From Prochlorococcus marinus XMU1405 (GTDB lineage: Bacteria > Cyanobacteriota > Cyanobacteriia > PCC-6307 > Cyanobiaceae): a stretch of 64,000 nt of DNA. Under the pieces are notes generated by a model that saw only the letters and a program-made list of their open reading frames with translations, was not told where the DNA came from and did no database searches. Every line of letters begins with the position of its first letter. Position 1 is the first letter of the stretch. This document shows positions 9,896-19,076 of the stretch, in pieces. The DNA is taken from contig NZ_JAAORF010000003.1 in assembly GCF_017696275.1 (NCBI RefSeq), positions 62,001 to 126,000 of the forward strand. Reading direction: 5' to 3'. A program made the translations under genes and the position numbers.

Positions 9896-11173
9896 TTATA
9901 TCATTAGAGGCTTGTCTAAAAAATTCTTATCAATGGAAAATATTGTATTTAATAAAACCTCAATACCATTAGCACATTGATCAAGAGAAGTATGTTCCTT
10001 GTAGGAATGACTCAGACCATTCCTGCTTGGGACGAAGATCATCACCATAGGACAGATCCTTCCTATTTCTTGTGAGTCATGACTTGCTTTGCTTGGTAAG
10101 ATTCCAGTTTTAAATCCCAACTTTTCAGATTCATGAAATGAAGATCTCACTAATTTAGAGCATGACTTAGTGGGACTCACTTCAAATTGAGGTTCTATCT
10201 GTATCACGCATCCAGTAACTTCTTGAATTTCTGAACATAGATTCTCAATTCTTAAACTCATTTCCCCAATTACATCTTCATCCAAATCTCTCATGTCTAT
10301 CGTGAATACTGCCTCTCCTGGAATAACATTTGCCGCATTGGGATGTAATTTCAATTTACCAACTGTTGCGACCGCACTTTCAGAAGTATTTTTAGCTATC
10401 TGTTCAATGCCAACAATAATTTTAGAGGCGGCCAAAAGTGCGTCCTTTCTATTTGACATCGGTGTGGTTCCAGCATGATTAGCCTGACCTGTAACCTTAA
10501 CGGTTATTCTTTTTTGACCTACTATTCCATTAACAATTCCGATATCCAAACCACCATCTTCAAGGACCTTTCCCTGTTCAACATGTAATTCAAGAAAAGC
10601 GAATATATCTTTTTTAATTCTTACCGCACTTTTAATGTCAAGCCAATTTCCACCAATCCGAGAAAGATTATCAACTATTGAACGGGAATTACTTGTAATA
10701 AAATCTTCCTCGTTTAAAGATAAATTTCCTGTAAAGCCCTTACAGCCAATCATTGTCGATTCTTCATCAGCAAAGACAATTATTTCAAAGGGTCTATTTA
10801 ATTTAATATCATTTTCCTGAAGGAAAAAAGCAATTTCAATTCCTGCAATCACTCCTAAAGTGCCGTCGTACTTACCTCCCTTTGGAACAGTGTCGAGATG
10901 AGATCCAGTAACAATGGGAGGCAAATTATTATCATGCCCATCTAATCTTGCAATAATATTTCCGGCAGTATCTATTCTTATTTTTAAACCTGAGTCCTTA
11001 AGGGTTTTCATAAAAAAATTTCTTGCATATATATCTTCATCAGAAAAACCTCTTCTTGAAACAGAACCATTCTCAGAAGCTCCGATTGAAGAAAAAGAAT
11101 TTATCAAGTCTTGGATTCTCTCCCTATTTATTACCTGTGGCTCTAGGATTTTTAACCCAGCGCTATAACTCAT
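9896..11173 (-). CDS. M20-family N-carbamoyl-L-amino acid hydrolase / allantoate amidohydrolase-like
   Basis: A 425-residue zinc amidohydrolase of the hydantoinase/carbamoylase family. Metal-site motifs are complete: GSHLDTVPKGGKYDG, FADEES, ELHVEQG and the C-terminal GLSHSYKE. The inserted dimerisation domain has GQANHAGTTPM. Family members hydrolyse N-carbamoyl amino acids, beta-ureidopropionate or allantoate, releasing CO2 and ammonia. No hydantoinase, allantoinase or urease gene lies nearby, so the substrate is open. It is third in the operon, 94 bases after the AsnB-like gene. Confidence 0.9.
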   Translation of the reverse strand: MSYSAGLKILEPQVINRERIQDLINSFSSIGASENGSVSRRGFSDEDIYARNFFMKTLKDSGLKIRIDTAGNIIARLDGHDNNLPPIVTGSHLDTVPKGGKYDGTLGVIAGIEIAFFLQENDIKLNRPFEIIVFADEESTMIGCKGFTGNLSLNEEDFITSNSRSIVDNLSRIGGNWLDIKSAVRIKKDIFAFLELHVEQGKVLEDGGLDIGIVNGIVGQKRITVKVTGQANHAGTTPMSNRKDALLAASKIIVGIEQIAKNTSESAVATVGKLKLHPNAANVIPGEAVFTIDMRDLDEDVIGEMSLRIENLCSEIQEVTGCVIQIEPQFEVSPTKSCSKLVRSSFHESEKLGFKTGILPSKASHDSQEIGRICPMVMIFVPSRNGLSHSYKEHTSLDQCANGIEVLLNTIFSIDKNFLDKPLMI

Positions 11174-11267
11174 ACTTCTATTACTTAAACCTATTTAAGG
11201 TCTCTTATTTTTCAAATAAAACCTGTATTGGTTTACACCTTTTCAGAAATTAATTTAAGAAACGAAT

Positions 11268-13280
11268 TCAAACTTTCCAGCCTAAATTATCAGCCATCTT
11301 TTGAGCCTTATCAGGGATATCCTCAATTATAAAAATCTTATATAAGATCTGAACGCTTAAAAGATGATTGATTATTGCATCCAATTGTACTTTTTCTGAG
11401 GCATCAAGCTCTGAACTAAAAAATTTATTCAGCAAATCATTTACTTCTGTTTCATCCAAGATTCCAAATTCTCTTATCCTCTTAGGACTTAAAAATTCAT
11501 TCACTATTTCCTGCATAGAACTTAAATTATCTTTATCTGCATGGGAAGGGGGGGCCATGAAAGGAAATTTTTCACGTTTATATAGTGATTCAGGCAGCAA
11601 TCCTGACATGGCTTCTCTTAAAACATACTTCTCGACATTGTCTTTAATCCTTAATTCAGGGGGGACAGCAACGGCAGCTTCAGCTAGGTGATGATCTAAA
11701 AATGCAGGTCTGGCTTCCATTGAATTTGACATGTCTACTCTATCTCCACCCCATGTGAGAATTTGGCCCTCAAGCATAGTCTTTATCCAAATGTACTGAG
11801 CCTGATCAATTGCGTATCTATTTTCTAACTGCTCAAGGTCAAGTTCTCCAAAAATTGCCGCCCCTGGATCATAAGTTTCCGTTATCTCTTTATATTTACT
11901 TGAGACTAAACTTTTCGCATAAGTTTCACATGCAAGCCAAGGTTGAAGGCAACTTGGCGTAAATCCTAAAAATTCCTTGAAAGATTTATTACTTATCTCT
12001 TCATTAGCTAGCATCGCGCCCTTGAAAATATTATTTGAATTTTCCAGATTTTCTTTAAGATTCTCAGATTCTGAATTAGAAATTCCGACCCCATAGGTAT
12101 ACATATCTTTTCTAAAAGCGGGATAGCCTCCAAACAATTCATCTGAGCCCTCTCCTGTCATAACGACCTTATAATCGAGCTCATTCACTCTTTTACTCAT
12201 AAGGTACTTTGCAATTGCAAGGGTGTTATAAATAGATCTTTCAGTAAACCATAGAACCTTTTCAAAATTCCCATACAGATCATCTCCATTTATTTTTAAA
12301 ATCTCATGATCTGCATTTGTGGCGACAGCCATCTCTTTTGCTATCGAAGTTTCATCATATCTTTCATCACTGAAACCAATAGTGAATGCCTTTACTGATT
12401 TTTGACTAATAGCAGAAGCCAATCCCAAAATTGAGCAACTATCAATTCCACCAGACAAATAACAGCCGACAGGAACATCAGCGACCATTCTTAATTCAAC
12501 CGCTCTCAATAATTCTTTTCTAATATTTTCAATAAAATATTTTTCACTTTTATCTCTTTCATAAGTGTTTTTCTTAGGGAAATTTATATCCCAGAATTTT
12601 TCCTCTGTTATCTGAAATTTGTTATTTACTCTTTTGACCTTAAGGATATATCCGGGTTTAACTTGTTTAACACCGGCGAATGCTGTAGAGCCAGGTACCA
12701 TTACCTGCATCAATTGATGAACCAGTCCTTCACCCGTAAATTTTCTTTCAACTGATGGATGGGCGAATAATACTTTTAATTCAGAGCCAAATATTAAGGA
12801 ATCATCGGTCTCAATCCAGTATTGAGGTTTAATCCCAAAACGATCTCTTACAAGATAAAGACAATCCTGTTCTGCATCAAACAATGAAAAGGCAAATTCT
12901 CCTCGCAGATAAGATAATGATTCATCAATGCCATATTTCTCATAAAGCCTAAGCAATATTTCCGAATCGCTTTTTGAAGAAAAGCTTACTCCCTGTGCAA
13001 CAAGATCAGCCCTGATTCTCTGAAAGTCATAAAATTCACCATTATGCGCCATCAGAATATGATTTTCGGCACCACCAACAAAAGGCTGTCTGGCTCGATT
13101 TTCATTTAAATCTATTATTGATAATCTCGCATGACAGAATCCTATAGAAGCATCATCTGATAATTTATATCCAAAACCGTCAGGTCCACGATGGCTTTGA
13201 ATAGCCGCCATATTTACAAGAATCTGAGGTTCAACAGATTTATCTTTTGATTTATTAAAAACCCCGCCTATTCCACACAT
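11268..13280 (-). CDS. AsnB-like glutamine-hydrolysing amidotransferase
   Basis: A 670-residue class II amidotransferase, over 100 residues longer than the classical E. coli AsnB. The glutaminase half is intact: Cys2 nucleophile (MCGIGG), Arg52 (ARLSIID), NGE at 80-82 and Asp105. The synthetase half has the PP-loop SGGIDS (276-281) and GEGSDELFGGY (377-387). An extra stretch sits at about residues 390-470. It should form an amide or amidine from a carboxylate using ATP and glutamine, but aspartate as acceptor is only one option. It starts 4 bases after the carbamoyltransferase-like gene. Confidence 0.85.
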   Translation of the reverse strand: MCGIGGVFNKSKDKSVEPQILVNMAAIQSHRGPDGFGYKLSDDASIGFCHARLSIIDLNENRARQPFVGGAENHILMAHNGEFYDFQRIRADLVAQGVSFSSKSDSEILLRLYEKYGIDESLSYLRGEFAFSLFDAEQDCLYLVRDRFGIKPQYWIETDDSLIFGSELKVLFAHPSVERKFTGEGLVHQLMQVMVPGSTAFAGVKQVKPGYILKVKRVNNKFQITEEKFWDINFPKKNTYERDKSEKYFIENIRKELLRAVELRMVADVPVGCYLSGGIDSCSILGLASAISQKSVKAFTIGFSDERYDETSIAKEMAVATNADHEILKINGDDLYGNFEKVLWFTERSIYNTLAIAKYLMSKRVNELDYKVVMTGEGSDELFGGYPAFRKDMYTYGVGISNSESENLKENLENSNNIFKGAMLANEEISNKSFKEFLGFTPSCLQPWLACETYAKSLVSSKYKEITETYDPGAAIFGELDLEQLENRYAIDQAQYIWIKTMLEGQILTWGGDRVDMSNSMEARPAFLDHHLAEAAVAVPPELRIKDNVEKYVLREAMSGLLPESLYKREKFPFMAPPSHADKDNLSSMQEIVNEFLSPKRIREFGILDETEVNDLLNKFFSSELDASEKVQLDAIINHLLSVQILYKIFIIEDIPDKAQKMADNLGWKV

Positions 13281-13284
13281 CTAG

Positions 13285-14397
13285 TTAAACGACATCCATC
13301 ACTCTTGTTGTTCTATCCATCAGACAGGTAAGTAATGCCATTCTTACAAATACCGCTCCTCTTGACTGAGCAAAATACCAATTTTTTGAGGTCTGATCCA
13401 GTGATGTTGATAATTCAGGACCACGAGCGAGAGGATGCAATATTATGGAATCTTTTTTAAATGGCAACTCACTGTGCAATTTAAATGCACTTCCATGAAC
13501 CTCATAATTATCTCCCACCCATGCAATTGCATTTATATAGGTAACGTCTAGGGAAGGCAATACTTTTTGCATATCCGTCTCCAGCTCAATCTTTAGATCA
13601 GATTCAATAAGTTGTTCTAACTGCCCTTCATCAAATAGATCTTTCTGATCAATAAATTTGTCATCGTAAATTACAATAATTTTTTTTATGAAATATGGGA
13701 ACTTACAGAATAATTTTAGAAGAGATCTGACTGTTCTCATACGTGATGGAACTCCGATGATACCAATGGTTATTTTTTCACTATCATCAATAGATTTGTT
13801 AACGAGATAAGGTCTCCATTTAAAAATCGTATAAAGATCAGACATCGCCTGAGTGGGATGTTCATCGATTCCATTACCAGCATTTATTATTGGAATTCTC
13901 AAAGATTTTATCATTTCAAAGATCGCCTCATTGTCACTTTCTCTTAGGACAACGCAGTCACCGTAATTATTAAACATATGAGCAATATCCAAATGGGTTT
14001 CTCCCTTGGCAATTCCAGTAGAACTTTTATCGGTGATATTTATTGAGTCACCACCTAGTCTGTGCCATGCGCTGTCAAACGATAATCTTGTTCTGGTGCT
14101 TGGTTCATAGAAGGCATTTATGAGTATCTTTCCCTTGAGGGGACTATTATGGGAAATATATCTGTTTGGGTTACTTTCGAATTTTGCAGCCAGCCTGAAA
14201 AGTTGTAGAAGACAATCTTTACTGAAGGGGTCTATGGAAATTACATGCCTGTCCAATAACTCATATAGAAATTCCGCTCTTTCCTTTATTTCAGATAATA
14301 AATTCTGAGGATGAGTGGAGCCGTAAATATCAGGTCCGATTCTTGAAAAAGAAAATGATTTTTCCCTATGTAAGGTTCTTACTTTATATGATCCCAA
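13285..14397 (-). CDS. aspartate/ornithine carbamoyltransferase family protein, unknown acceptor
   Basis: A 370-residue protein with an N-terminal extension of about 50 residues over ATCase. The carbamoyl-phosphate site is complete: STRTR 100-104, K131 in AKGE, R152, HPTQ 180-183 and R221 (SRMRT). The 240s-loop that binds aspartate in PyrB (Arg-x-Gln) reads AIAWVGDNY (291-298), and the HPLPR loop reads HPLAR (321-325). It therefore probably transfers carbamoyl to something other than aspartate. It is first in the minus-strand operon and is divergent from the ferredoxin-like gene. Confidence 0.85.
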   Translation of the reverse strand: MGSYKVRTLHREKSFSFSRIGPDIYGSTHPQNLLSEIKERAEFLYELLDRHVISIDPFSKDCLLQLFRLAAKFESNPNRYISHNSPLKGKILINAFYEPSTRTRLSFDSAWHRLGGDSINITDKSSTGIAKGETHLDIAHMFNNYGDCVVLRESDNEAIFEMIKSLRIPIINAGNGIDEHPTQAMSDLYTIFKWRPYLVNKSIDDSEKITIGIIGVPSRMRTVRSLLKLFCKFPYFIKKIIVIYDDKFIDQKDLFDEGQLEQLIESDLKIELETDMQKVLPSLDVTYINAIAWVGDNYEVHGSAFKLHSELPFKKDSIILHPLARGPELSTSLDQTSKNWYFAQSRGAVFVRMALLTCLMDRTTRVMDVV

Positions 14398-14509
14398 AAT
14401 ATTAAAGTTCCAAAATTTGTGCCGGTAACTACATTTTTATAAACAAAAATCAATAAAAACAAGTAATTTCAAAGAAAAATTTCAAAAAAAGTCTAATCAT
14501 TTTCAGTTT

Positions 14510-14528
14510 CTGTATAGCACTAATACAG
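14510..14528. promoter_or_regulatory. inverted repeat upstream of the carbamoyl operon
   Basis: CTGTAT-7-ATACAG lies about 113 bases upstream of the carbamoyltransferase-like ATG, in the 200-base divergent gap shared with the ferredoxin-like gene. Spacing and position suit a dimeric regulator site. There is no further evidence. Confidence 0.25.
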
Positions 14529-14658
14529 GAAATAATTAATTCAACTCAGAATTTAACAGCAATAGTGAATGCTTTACCCTCTGAAAAAGAAGTTTTAACG
14601 GGTGCTTGTGTTATGCCCTAGAATTGCCTTAATGGCAGTATGGCAATGTGATTTAAAA

Positions 14659-15009
14659 ATGACAAAATGGGTAAATAAACACCTTCTACTATGCGCAACA
14701 CCCACAAAACAGAAATGCTTTAAAGGCACTGAAGGTCAAAAAACATGGGAATGTCTGAAAAAGACTTTAAAAAAATTTGAGAATGATCCCTCTACAAAAA
14801 ACGTTCATATCTTAAGATCAAAAGCTGACTGTTTAAGGGTATGTAAGAACGGCCCAATTCTTCTTATTTGGCCTGATGGTATTTGGTATGAGAAAGTTTC
14901 TCCAGAAAAAATTTCTGAAATTTTTACCTCACATATTATTAATGGTAAGCCAATAGAAAAATGGATTTTCAAAAAAACACCATTTTTAAATAGTCCTAGA
15001 TACTCATAA
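14659..15009 (+). CDS. (2Fe-2S) ferredoxin domain protein, thioredoxin-like fold
   Basis: From ATG 14659 the product is 116 residues starting MTKWVNKHLLLC. ATG 14632 and GTG 14602 are longer alternatives, and the short one best fits the domain edge. Cysteines at KHLLLCATPTKQKCF and later ADCLRVCKNGP match the spacing of the thioredoxin-like 2Fe-2S ferredoxins, with GPILLIWPDGIWY as in cyanobacterial homologues. It is an electron carrier with unknown partner. Its 3' end overlaps the convergent hydrolase gene by 14 bases. Confidence 0.8.
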   Translation: MTKWVNKHLLLCATPTKQKCFKGTEGQKTWECLKKTLKKFENDPSTKNVHILRSKADCLRVCKNGPILLIWPDGIWYEKVSPEKISEIFTSHIINGKPIEKWIFKKTPFLNSPRYS

Positions 15010-16084
15010 ACCAGTTCTTTACGACTTCGTCTGACCAGCAGCCATTAATCGAATGAAAACCATTATGACCTCCTTTTTCAGTTATAAAAATAGTAAATTT
15101 ATCAATAGATTCTTTTCTTAAATTCAAAGTTTCCTTATATGGAACCCAGGGATCATCCTTGGCATGAATAAAAAGCATTGGAGGTAATTTTTTAATTGAG
15201 TTTTGGATTCTAAATATTGGAGAAGCTTTAATATAATAATCTTCTAAAGAATTAAATCCCCAACTAGGAGCTGTAAATTTCTGATCAAATTCTCTTATAC
15301 TTTTTAAATTTCTAATTTTTATTCTTAATTTCTCGTTATCGAGGAGTTTGCCTTCATCATTAAATCCATCCCATAACTGATTTTTTAAGCGGTGAAGTAA
15401 CCATTTCTGGTAGATAGAATTTCTAGGTTTTTCAATACAGAGACTGCATGAAGATAAATCTAAAGGGGTACTCACGCAGGCAAGGCCATCTAAAAGTTTT
15501 TCTCCTTTGTTTTTATCGTAATCTAGGCAGGCATTTAAAAGAATTGTTCCACCTAAAGATAATCCAACTCCGTAAATTGGAAGATTATTATTCTTTTTCA
15601 TAAGATCTTTGAACTCTAAATTAATCAATTTTTTAAAATAATTAATTGCTGAAATAACATCACTGGAACATTTAGCACAATAATTTCCTTTAGCTAAATA
15701 TCTCGCTGATCCAGATCCTCTTAGATTTAATTTAAGAACTCCAAAACCATTATTTGCTAATTTCCTAGATATTCTTCTTAAACCAAACCGTTTAGTTGAG
15801 CCCCCTAAACCATGTGTAACGATTACAAAACCCCTAAGTGATTTTAAATTTTCAGGTAATTCTAAAAAACCTAAAAGATAATCACATTCAAATTTTTTAG
15901 AAAGAATTTTATTAATCGGAAAGAATATTTTTTTATTTTTTTTTGATTTACCAAAATCAATAACAAAAGTATCTCTCAAAGTTTGTAAGTCGCCACCTAT
16001 CCAAGGTAAGACTTCTCGAAATGGCCTATTTTTTACGTAATCTGAAAAACTAAAAGATATACTATTATTTCTCCCCAACTCCAA
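14996..16084 (-). CDS. YheT-like alpha/beta hydrolase
   Basis: A 362-residue hydrolase of the YheT/embryogenesis-associated (EMB8-like) type. The sequence shows THGLGGSTKRF (oxyanion loop), the nucleophile elbow GVGLSLGGT, Asp in HAKDDPWVP and His in EKGGHNGF, a complete triad. The substrate is unknown, probably a lipid ester. It overlaps the pntB 3' end by 20 bases and is likely transcribed with the transhydrogenase genes. Confidence 0.85.
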   Translation of the reverse strand: MELGRNNSISFSFSDYVKNRPFREVLPWIGGDLQTLRDTFVIDFGKSKKNKKIFFPINKILSKKFECDYLLGFLELPENLKSLRGFVIVTHGLGGSTKRFGLRRISRKLANNGFGVLKLNLRGSGSARYLAKGNYCAKCSSDVISAINYFKKLINLEFKDLMKKNNNLPIYGVGLSLGGTILLNACLDYDKNKGEKLLDGLACVSTPLDLSSCSLCIEKPRNSIYQKWLLHRLKNQLWDGFNDEGKLLDNEKLRIKIRNLKSIREFDQKFTAPSWGFNSLEDYYIKASPIFRIQNSIKKLPPMLFIHAKDDPWVPYKETLNLRKESIDKFTIFITEKGGHNGFHSINGCWSDEVVKNWFMSI

Positions 16085-17504
16085 GATCCTTTAATTCTCC
16101 TATCAAATCATTAAGTACCTTTTTTGCATCACCAAAGACCATTGAGGTATTAGGCAGATCAAATAAATCATTTTTTATTCCGGAGTAACCTGCACTCATA
16201 CCACGCTTAATTACAAATACCGTTCTTGCTTCCTGCACATCAAGAACTGGCATGCCATATAAAGGAGAAGAGCTATCATTTTTTGCTTGAGGATTAACCA
16301 CATCATTTGCTCCTAAAACTAAAACAACATCTGTTGCTGGAAAATCAGGATTTACAACGTCCATCTCTTTAAGTTGTTCGTAAGGAACATCTGCTTCTGC
16401 TAAAAGTACATTCATATGTCCAGGCATCCTCCCTGCGACAGGATGAATTGCGTAAACAACTTCAATACCATTTTGCTCTAGTTTTTTTGTCACTTCCCTT
16501 AATGTATGTTGGGCTTGAGCTACTGCCAGACCATAACCAGGAACAATAATTACCTTGTTGGCTGCTTCTAAAGTCAATGCACATTCTTCAACACTGCAAG
16601 AAGTTATATTTGTATATTCTCCTGAACCAGAAGAGGCTGTACTTTGTGCAGATAAAGAACCTCCAAAAAGAACTGAGACCAATGATCTATTCATACCCTT
16701 GCACATTACTTGAGTAAGTATTAGACCTGCCGCTCCAACCATTGCCCCTGCTACTATCAAAAGCTGACTATCTACAACGAAGCCTGCTGCTGCTGCTGCA
16801 ATCCCTGAATAGCTATTTAATAAAGATATAACGACTGGCATATCCGCTCCACCAATTGGCAAAGTAACTCCAATACCTAATAAAGAAGAAACTATAACTA
16901 AAAGCCAAATAGAACTTGTATTACCGTTTATCAAATCAAAAAAGGCTATCAAGGAAGCAACTGCAAAAACAATATTTACAAAATGTCTAACTTTGCTCTG
17001 AGTCCATCCTGGAGTTGACAACCAACCCTGTAACTTTGCCATCGCCACAATTGAACCTGTGAAAGTTATGGCACCAACAAATATAGAAACAGATATTGAA
17101 ACTTCGTTAATCAGTGACTTAAAAAAATCAAGATTTTTTACACTATTAGAAATAGGGAAAATAGCTACTCCTAAGGCCACCAAAAGTGATGACATTCCTC
17201 CACAACCATTGAACAATGCCACTGTTTCAGGCATGGAGGTCATAGGTACTTTTTTTGCAAGAATTGCTCCGAAAAAACTACCTATGATTGATCCAATTAT
17301 TATCCAAATCCAAGACTGAATAGCAATTCCAGAAGTGCCTAGATAATAAGAAAGTAATCCTACTACTGATAGCGACATTGCAAATGCAGCTAATCTATTG
17401 GCGTCCCTTGCTGATTTTACTTTTGATAATCCTTTTATTCCCAAAGCCAGTAAAAGTACTGCTAGAAGGTCAATAACGAACTTAATAATTACAGGTAGAT
17501 TCAT
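16065..17504 (-). CDS. pntB: NAD(P) transhydrogenase subunit beta
   Basis: A 479-residue subunit with about eight to nine hydrophobic spans in the first 300 residues and a C-terminal NADP-binding domain III. Domain III has VPGYGLAVAQAQH, HPVAGRMPGHMNVLLAEADVPY and the VLGANDVVNPQAK loop. With the PntA parts it uses the proton gradient to drive hydride transfer from NADH to NADP+. It is third in the order pntA1-pntA2-pntB, 8 bases after pntA2. Confidence 0.96.
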   Translation of the reverse strand: MNLPVIIKFVIDLLAVLLLALGIKGLSKVKSARDANRLAAFAMSLSVVGLLSYYLGTSGIAIQSWIWIIIGSIIGSFFGAILAKKVPMTSMPETVALFNGCGGMSSLLVALGVAIFPISNSVKNLDFFKSLINEVSISVSIFVGAITFTGSIVAMAKLQGWLSTPGWTQSKVRHFVNIVFAVASLIAFFDLINGNTSSIWLLVIVSSLLGIGVTLPIGGADMPVVISLLNSYSGIAAAAAGFVVDSQLLIVAGAMVGAAGLILTQVMCKGMNRSLVSVLFGGSLSAQSTASSGSGEYTNITSCSVEECALTLEAANKVIIVPGYGLAVAQAQHTLREVTKKLEQNGIEVVYAIHPVAGRMPGHMNVLLAEADVPYEQLKEMDVVNPDFPATDVVLVLGANDVVNPQAKNDSSSPLYGMPVLDVQEARTVFVIKRGMSAGYSGIKNDLFDLPNTSMVFGDAKKVLNDLIGELKDLGVGEK

Positions 17505-17512
17505 TTTAAAAA

Positions 17513-17806
17513 TTACTTCTTATTTGATGGTTTACGACTAAACATCGCGAGCATTCGATCAGTTACAAAGAAACCGCCTACAACGTTAAAAAGAGCAAAT
17601 CCAAGAGAAACTGAACCAATGATTAAAAGTGGTACGTTACCTTCTGCTTTTACAATTAAAGTCAAGGCTGCAAGCATTGTTATTCCCGAAATTGCATTTG
17701 CTCCACTCATTAGAGGTGTGTGAAGAGTAGGAGGAACTTTTCCAATTAACTCCAGGCCTAATAAACTACCAAGTAATAGAACCCAAAGAAGACTTATAAA
17801 AGACAT
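17513..17806 (-). CDS. pntA2: NAD(P) transhydrogenase subunit alpha, membrane part
   Basis: A 97-residue protein with three hydrophobic segments, a motif run including PPTLHTPLMSGANAISGI, and a short basic tail. This is the domain II fragment that forms the C-terminus of PntA in E. coli and is a separate gene in cyanobacteria. Gaps to its neighbours are 8 and 12 bases. Confidence 0.95.
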   Translation of the reverse strand: MSFISLLWVLLLGSLLGLELIGKVPPTLHTPLMSGANAISGITMLAALTLIVKAEGNVPLLIIGSVSLGFALFNVVGGFFVTDRMLAMFSRKPSNKK

Positions 17807-17818
17807 AATTTTAAAACC

Positions 17819-18949
17819 TCAATTTTCAAAAACTTTATTTTGAAGAACAACTCCTTCATCGCTTAATAAACATCCAGAAATGAGTTCATCCTCTTTATCT
17901 AATTTAATTAGACCATCTTTTATAAATGGTGTAATCAAAGATGTTAAGTTCTTAGCATAAAGTGAACTTGCATCATAAGGAACTGAAGAGGGTAATTCCC
18001 CCGCTCCTATAAGTTTTACCCCATCTTTGATAATAGTTTCATTTGATTTTGTTCCTTCGCAGTTCCCTCCCTGAACAACTGCTAAATCAATAACTACTGC
18101 TCCAGGCCTCATTTTTTTAATCATGGGTGAGTCTATTAAAACAGGGGCCTTTTTACCTAGAACTTGCGCAGTACATATAGCAACATCAGCTTCAGATAAA
18201 TATTTAGTTAAAGTTGCCTTCTGTTTTGAGAGGAATTCGGGTGTTACAGCTTTTGCATAACCTCCTGCCTCTCCTGGCTTTTCCTCAACTTCAGGAAGTT
18301 CTATAAATCTTGCTCCGAGGGACTCTACTTGTTCTTTAACAGCAGGTCTAATATCAGATACAAATACTATTGCTCCAAGTCTTTTTGCTGTCGCAACTGC
18401 CTGTAATCCTGCAACGCCTCCACCAAGAACCACTACTTTGGCAGGTTGGACTGTCCCAGCTGCAGTCATAAGCATTGGGAAATATCTATCTAACTCACTT
18501 GCAGCCAAAAGGACTGCTTTATATCCAGCAATATTGGCCTGTGAAGAGAGAACATCAGAAGATTGAGCTCTACTAATCCTCGGAAGCAACTCTAGTGATA
18601 AAGCTGAAATCTTATTACTATTTATAATCCTTAGAAGCTCCTTATTACCATATGGGTTAAGAAGACCGAGAAGAACAGCGCCTTTCTTTAACTTAGTTAA
18701 ATTATCCTCTGATGGAGTTTGAACACAAAATATTAAGTCCGCTTCACCCCAAATTTTTTGATCTAAGTTGTTTATTATTGTTCCGCCAGATTCTTCGTAT
18801 GATAAGTCACTAAATCCTGATAATTTCCCTGCTGAACTTTCAATATAAACATCACATCCAAGGCTTTTTAATTTCTTTACCGCTTCTGGTGTAGCTGAAA
18901 CTCTCCTTTCACCAGAGCTTGTTTCAGAAGGAATAAGTATCTTTGTCAA
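17819..18949 (-). CDS. pntA1: NAD(P) transhydrogenase subunit alpha, NAD-binding part
   Basis: A 376-residue soluble domain I, related to alanine dehydrogenase. It opens with IPSETSSGERRVSATPEAV. The Rossmann motif VVLGGGVAGLQAV and the GARFIELP/GGYAK region follow. NADH binds here and passes hydride to PntB. It is the first gene of the pnt operon. About 127 bases separate its start from the divergent 192-residue gene, a probable bidirectional promoter gap. Confidence 0.96.
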   Translation of the reverse strand: MTKILIPSETSSGERRVSATPEAVKKLKSLGCDVYIESSAGKLSGFSDLSYEESGGTIINNLDQKIWGEADLIFCVQTPSEDNLTKLKKGAVLLGLLNPYGNKELLRIINSNKISALSLELLPRISRAQSSDVLSSQANIAGYKAVLLAASELDRYFPMLMTAAGTVQPAKVVVLGGGVAGLQAVATAKRLGAIVFVSDIRPAVKEQVESLGARFIELPEVEEKPGEAGGYAKAVTPEFLSKQKATLTKYLSEADVAICTAQVLGKKAPVLIDSPMIKKMRPGAVVIDLAVVQGGNCEGTKSNETIIKDGVKLIGAGELPSSVPYDASSLYAKNLTSLITPFIKDGLIKLDKEDELISGCLLSDEGVVLQNKVFEN

Positions 18950-19076
18950 TTTATTTATTTTTTTAACATACTAAATATAAATTGAAGAAAGTCAAAAGTC
19001 TTGGATTTTTGTTAAAAATATATTTTCTTTTCTATAAAAAATAGCTATCTAGAATATATAAGTACTAAATAATCCA

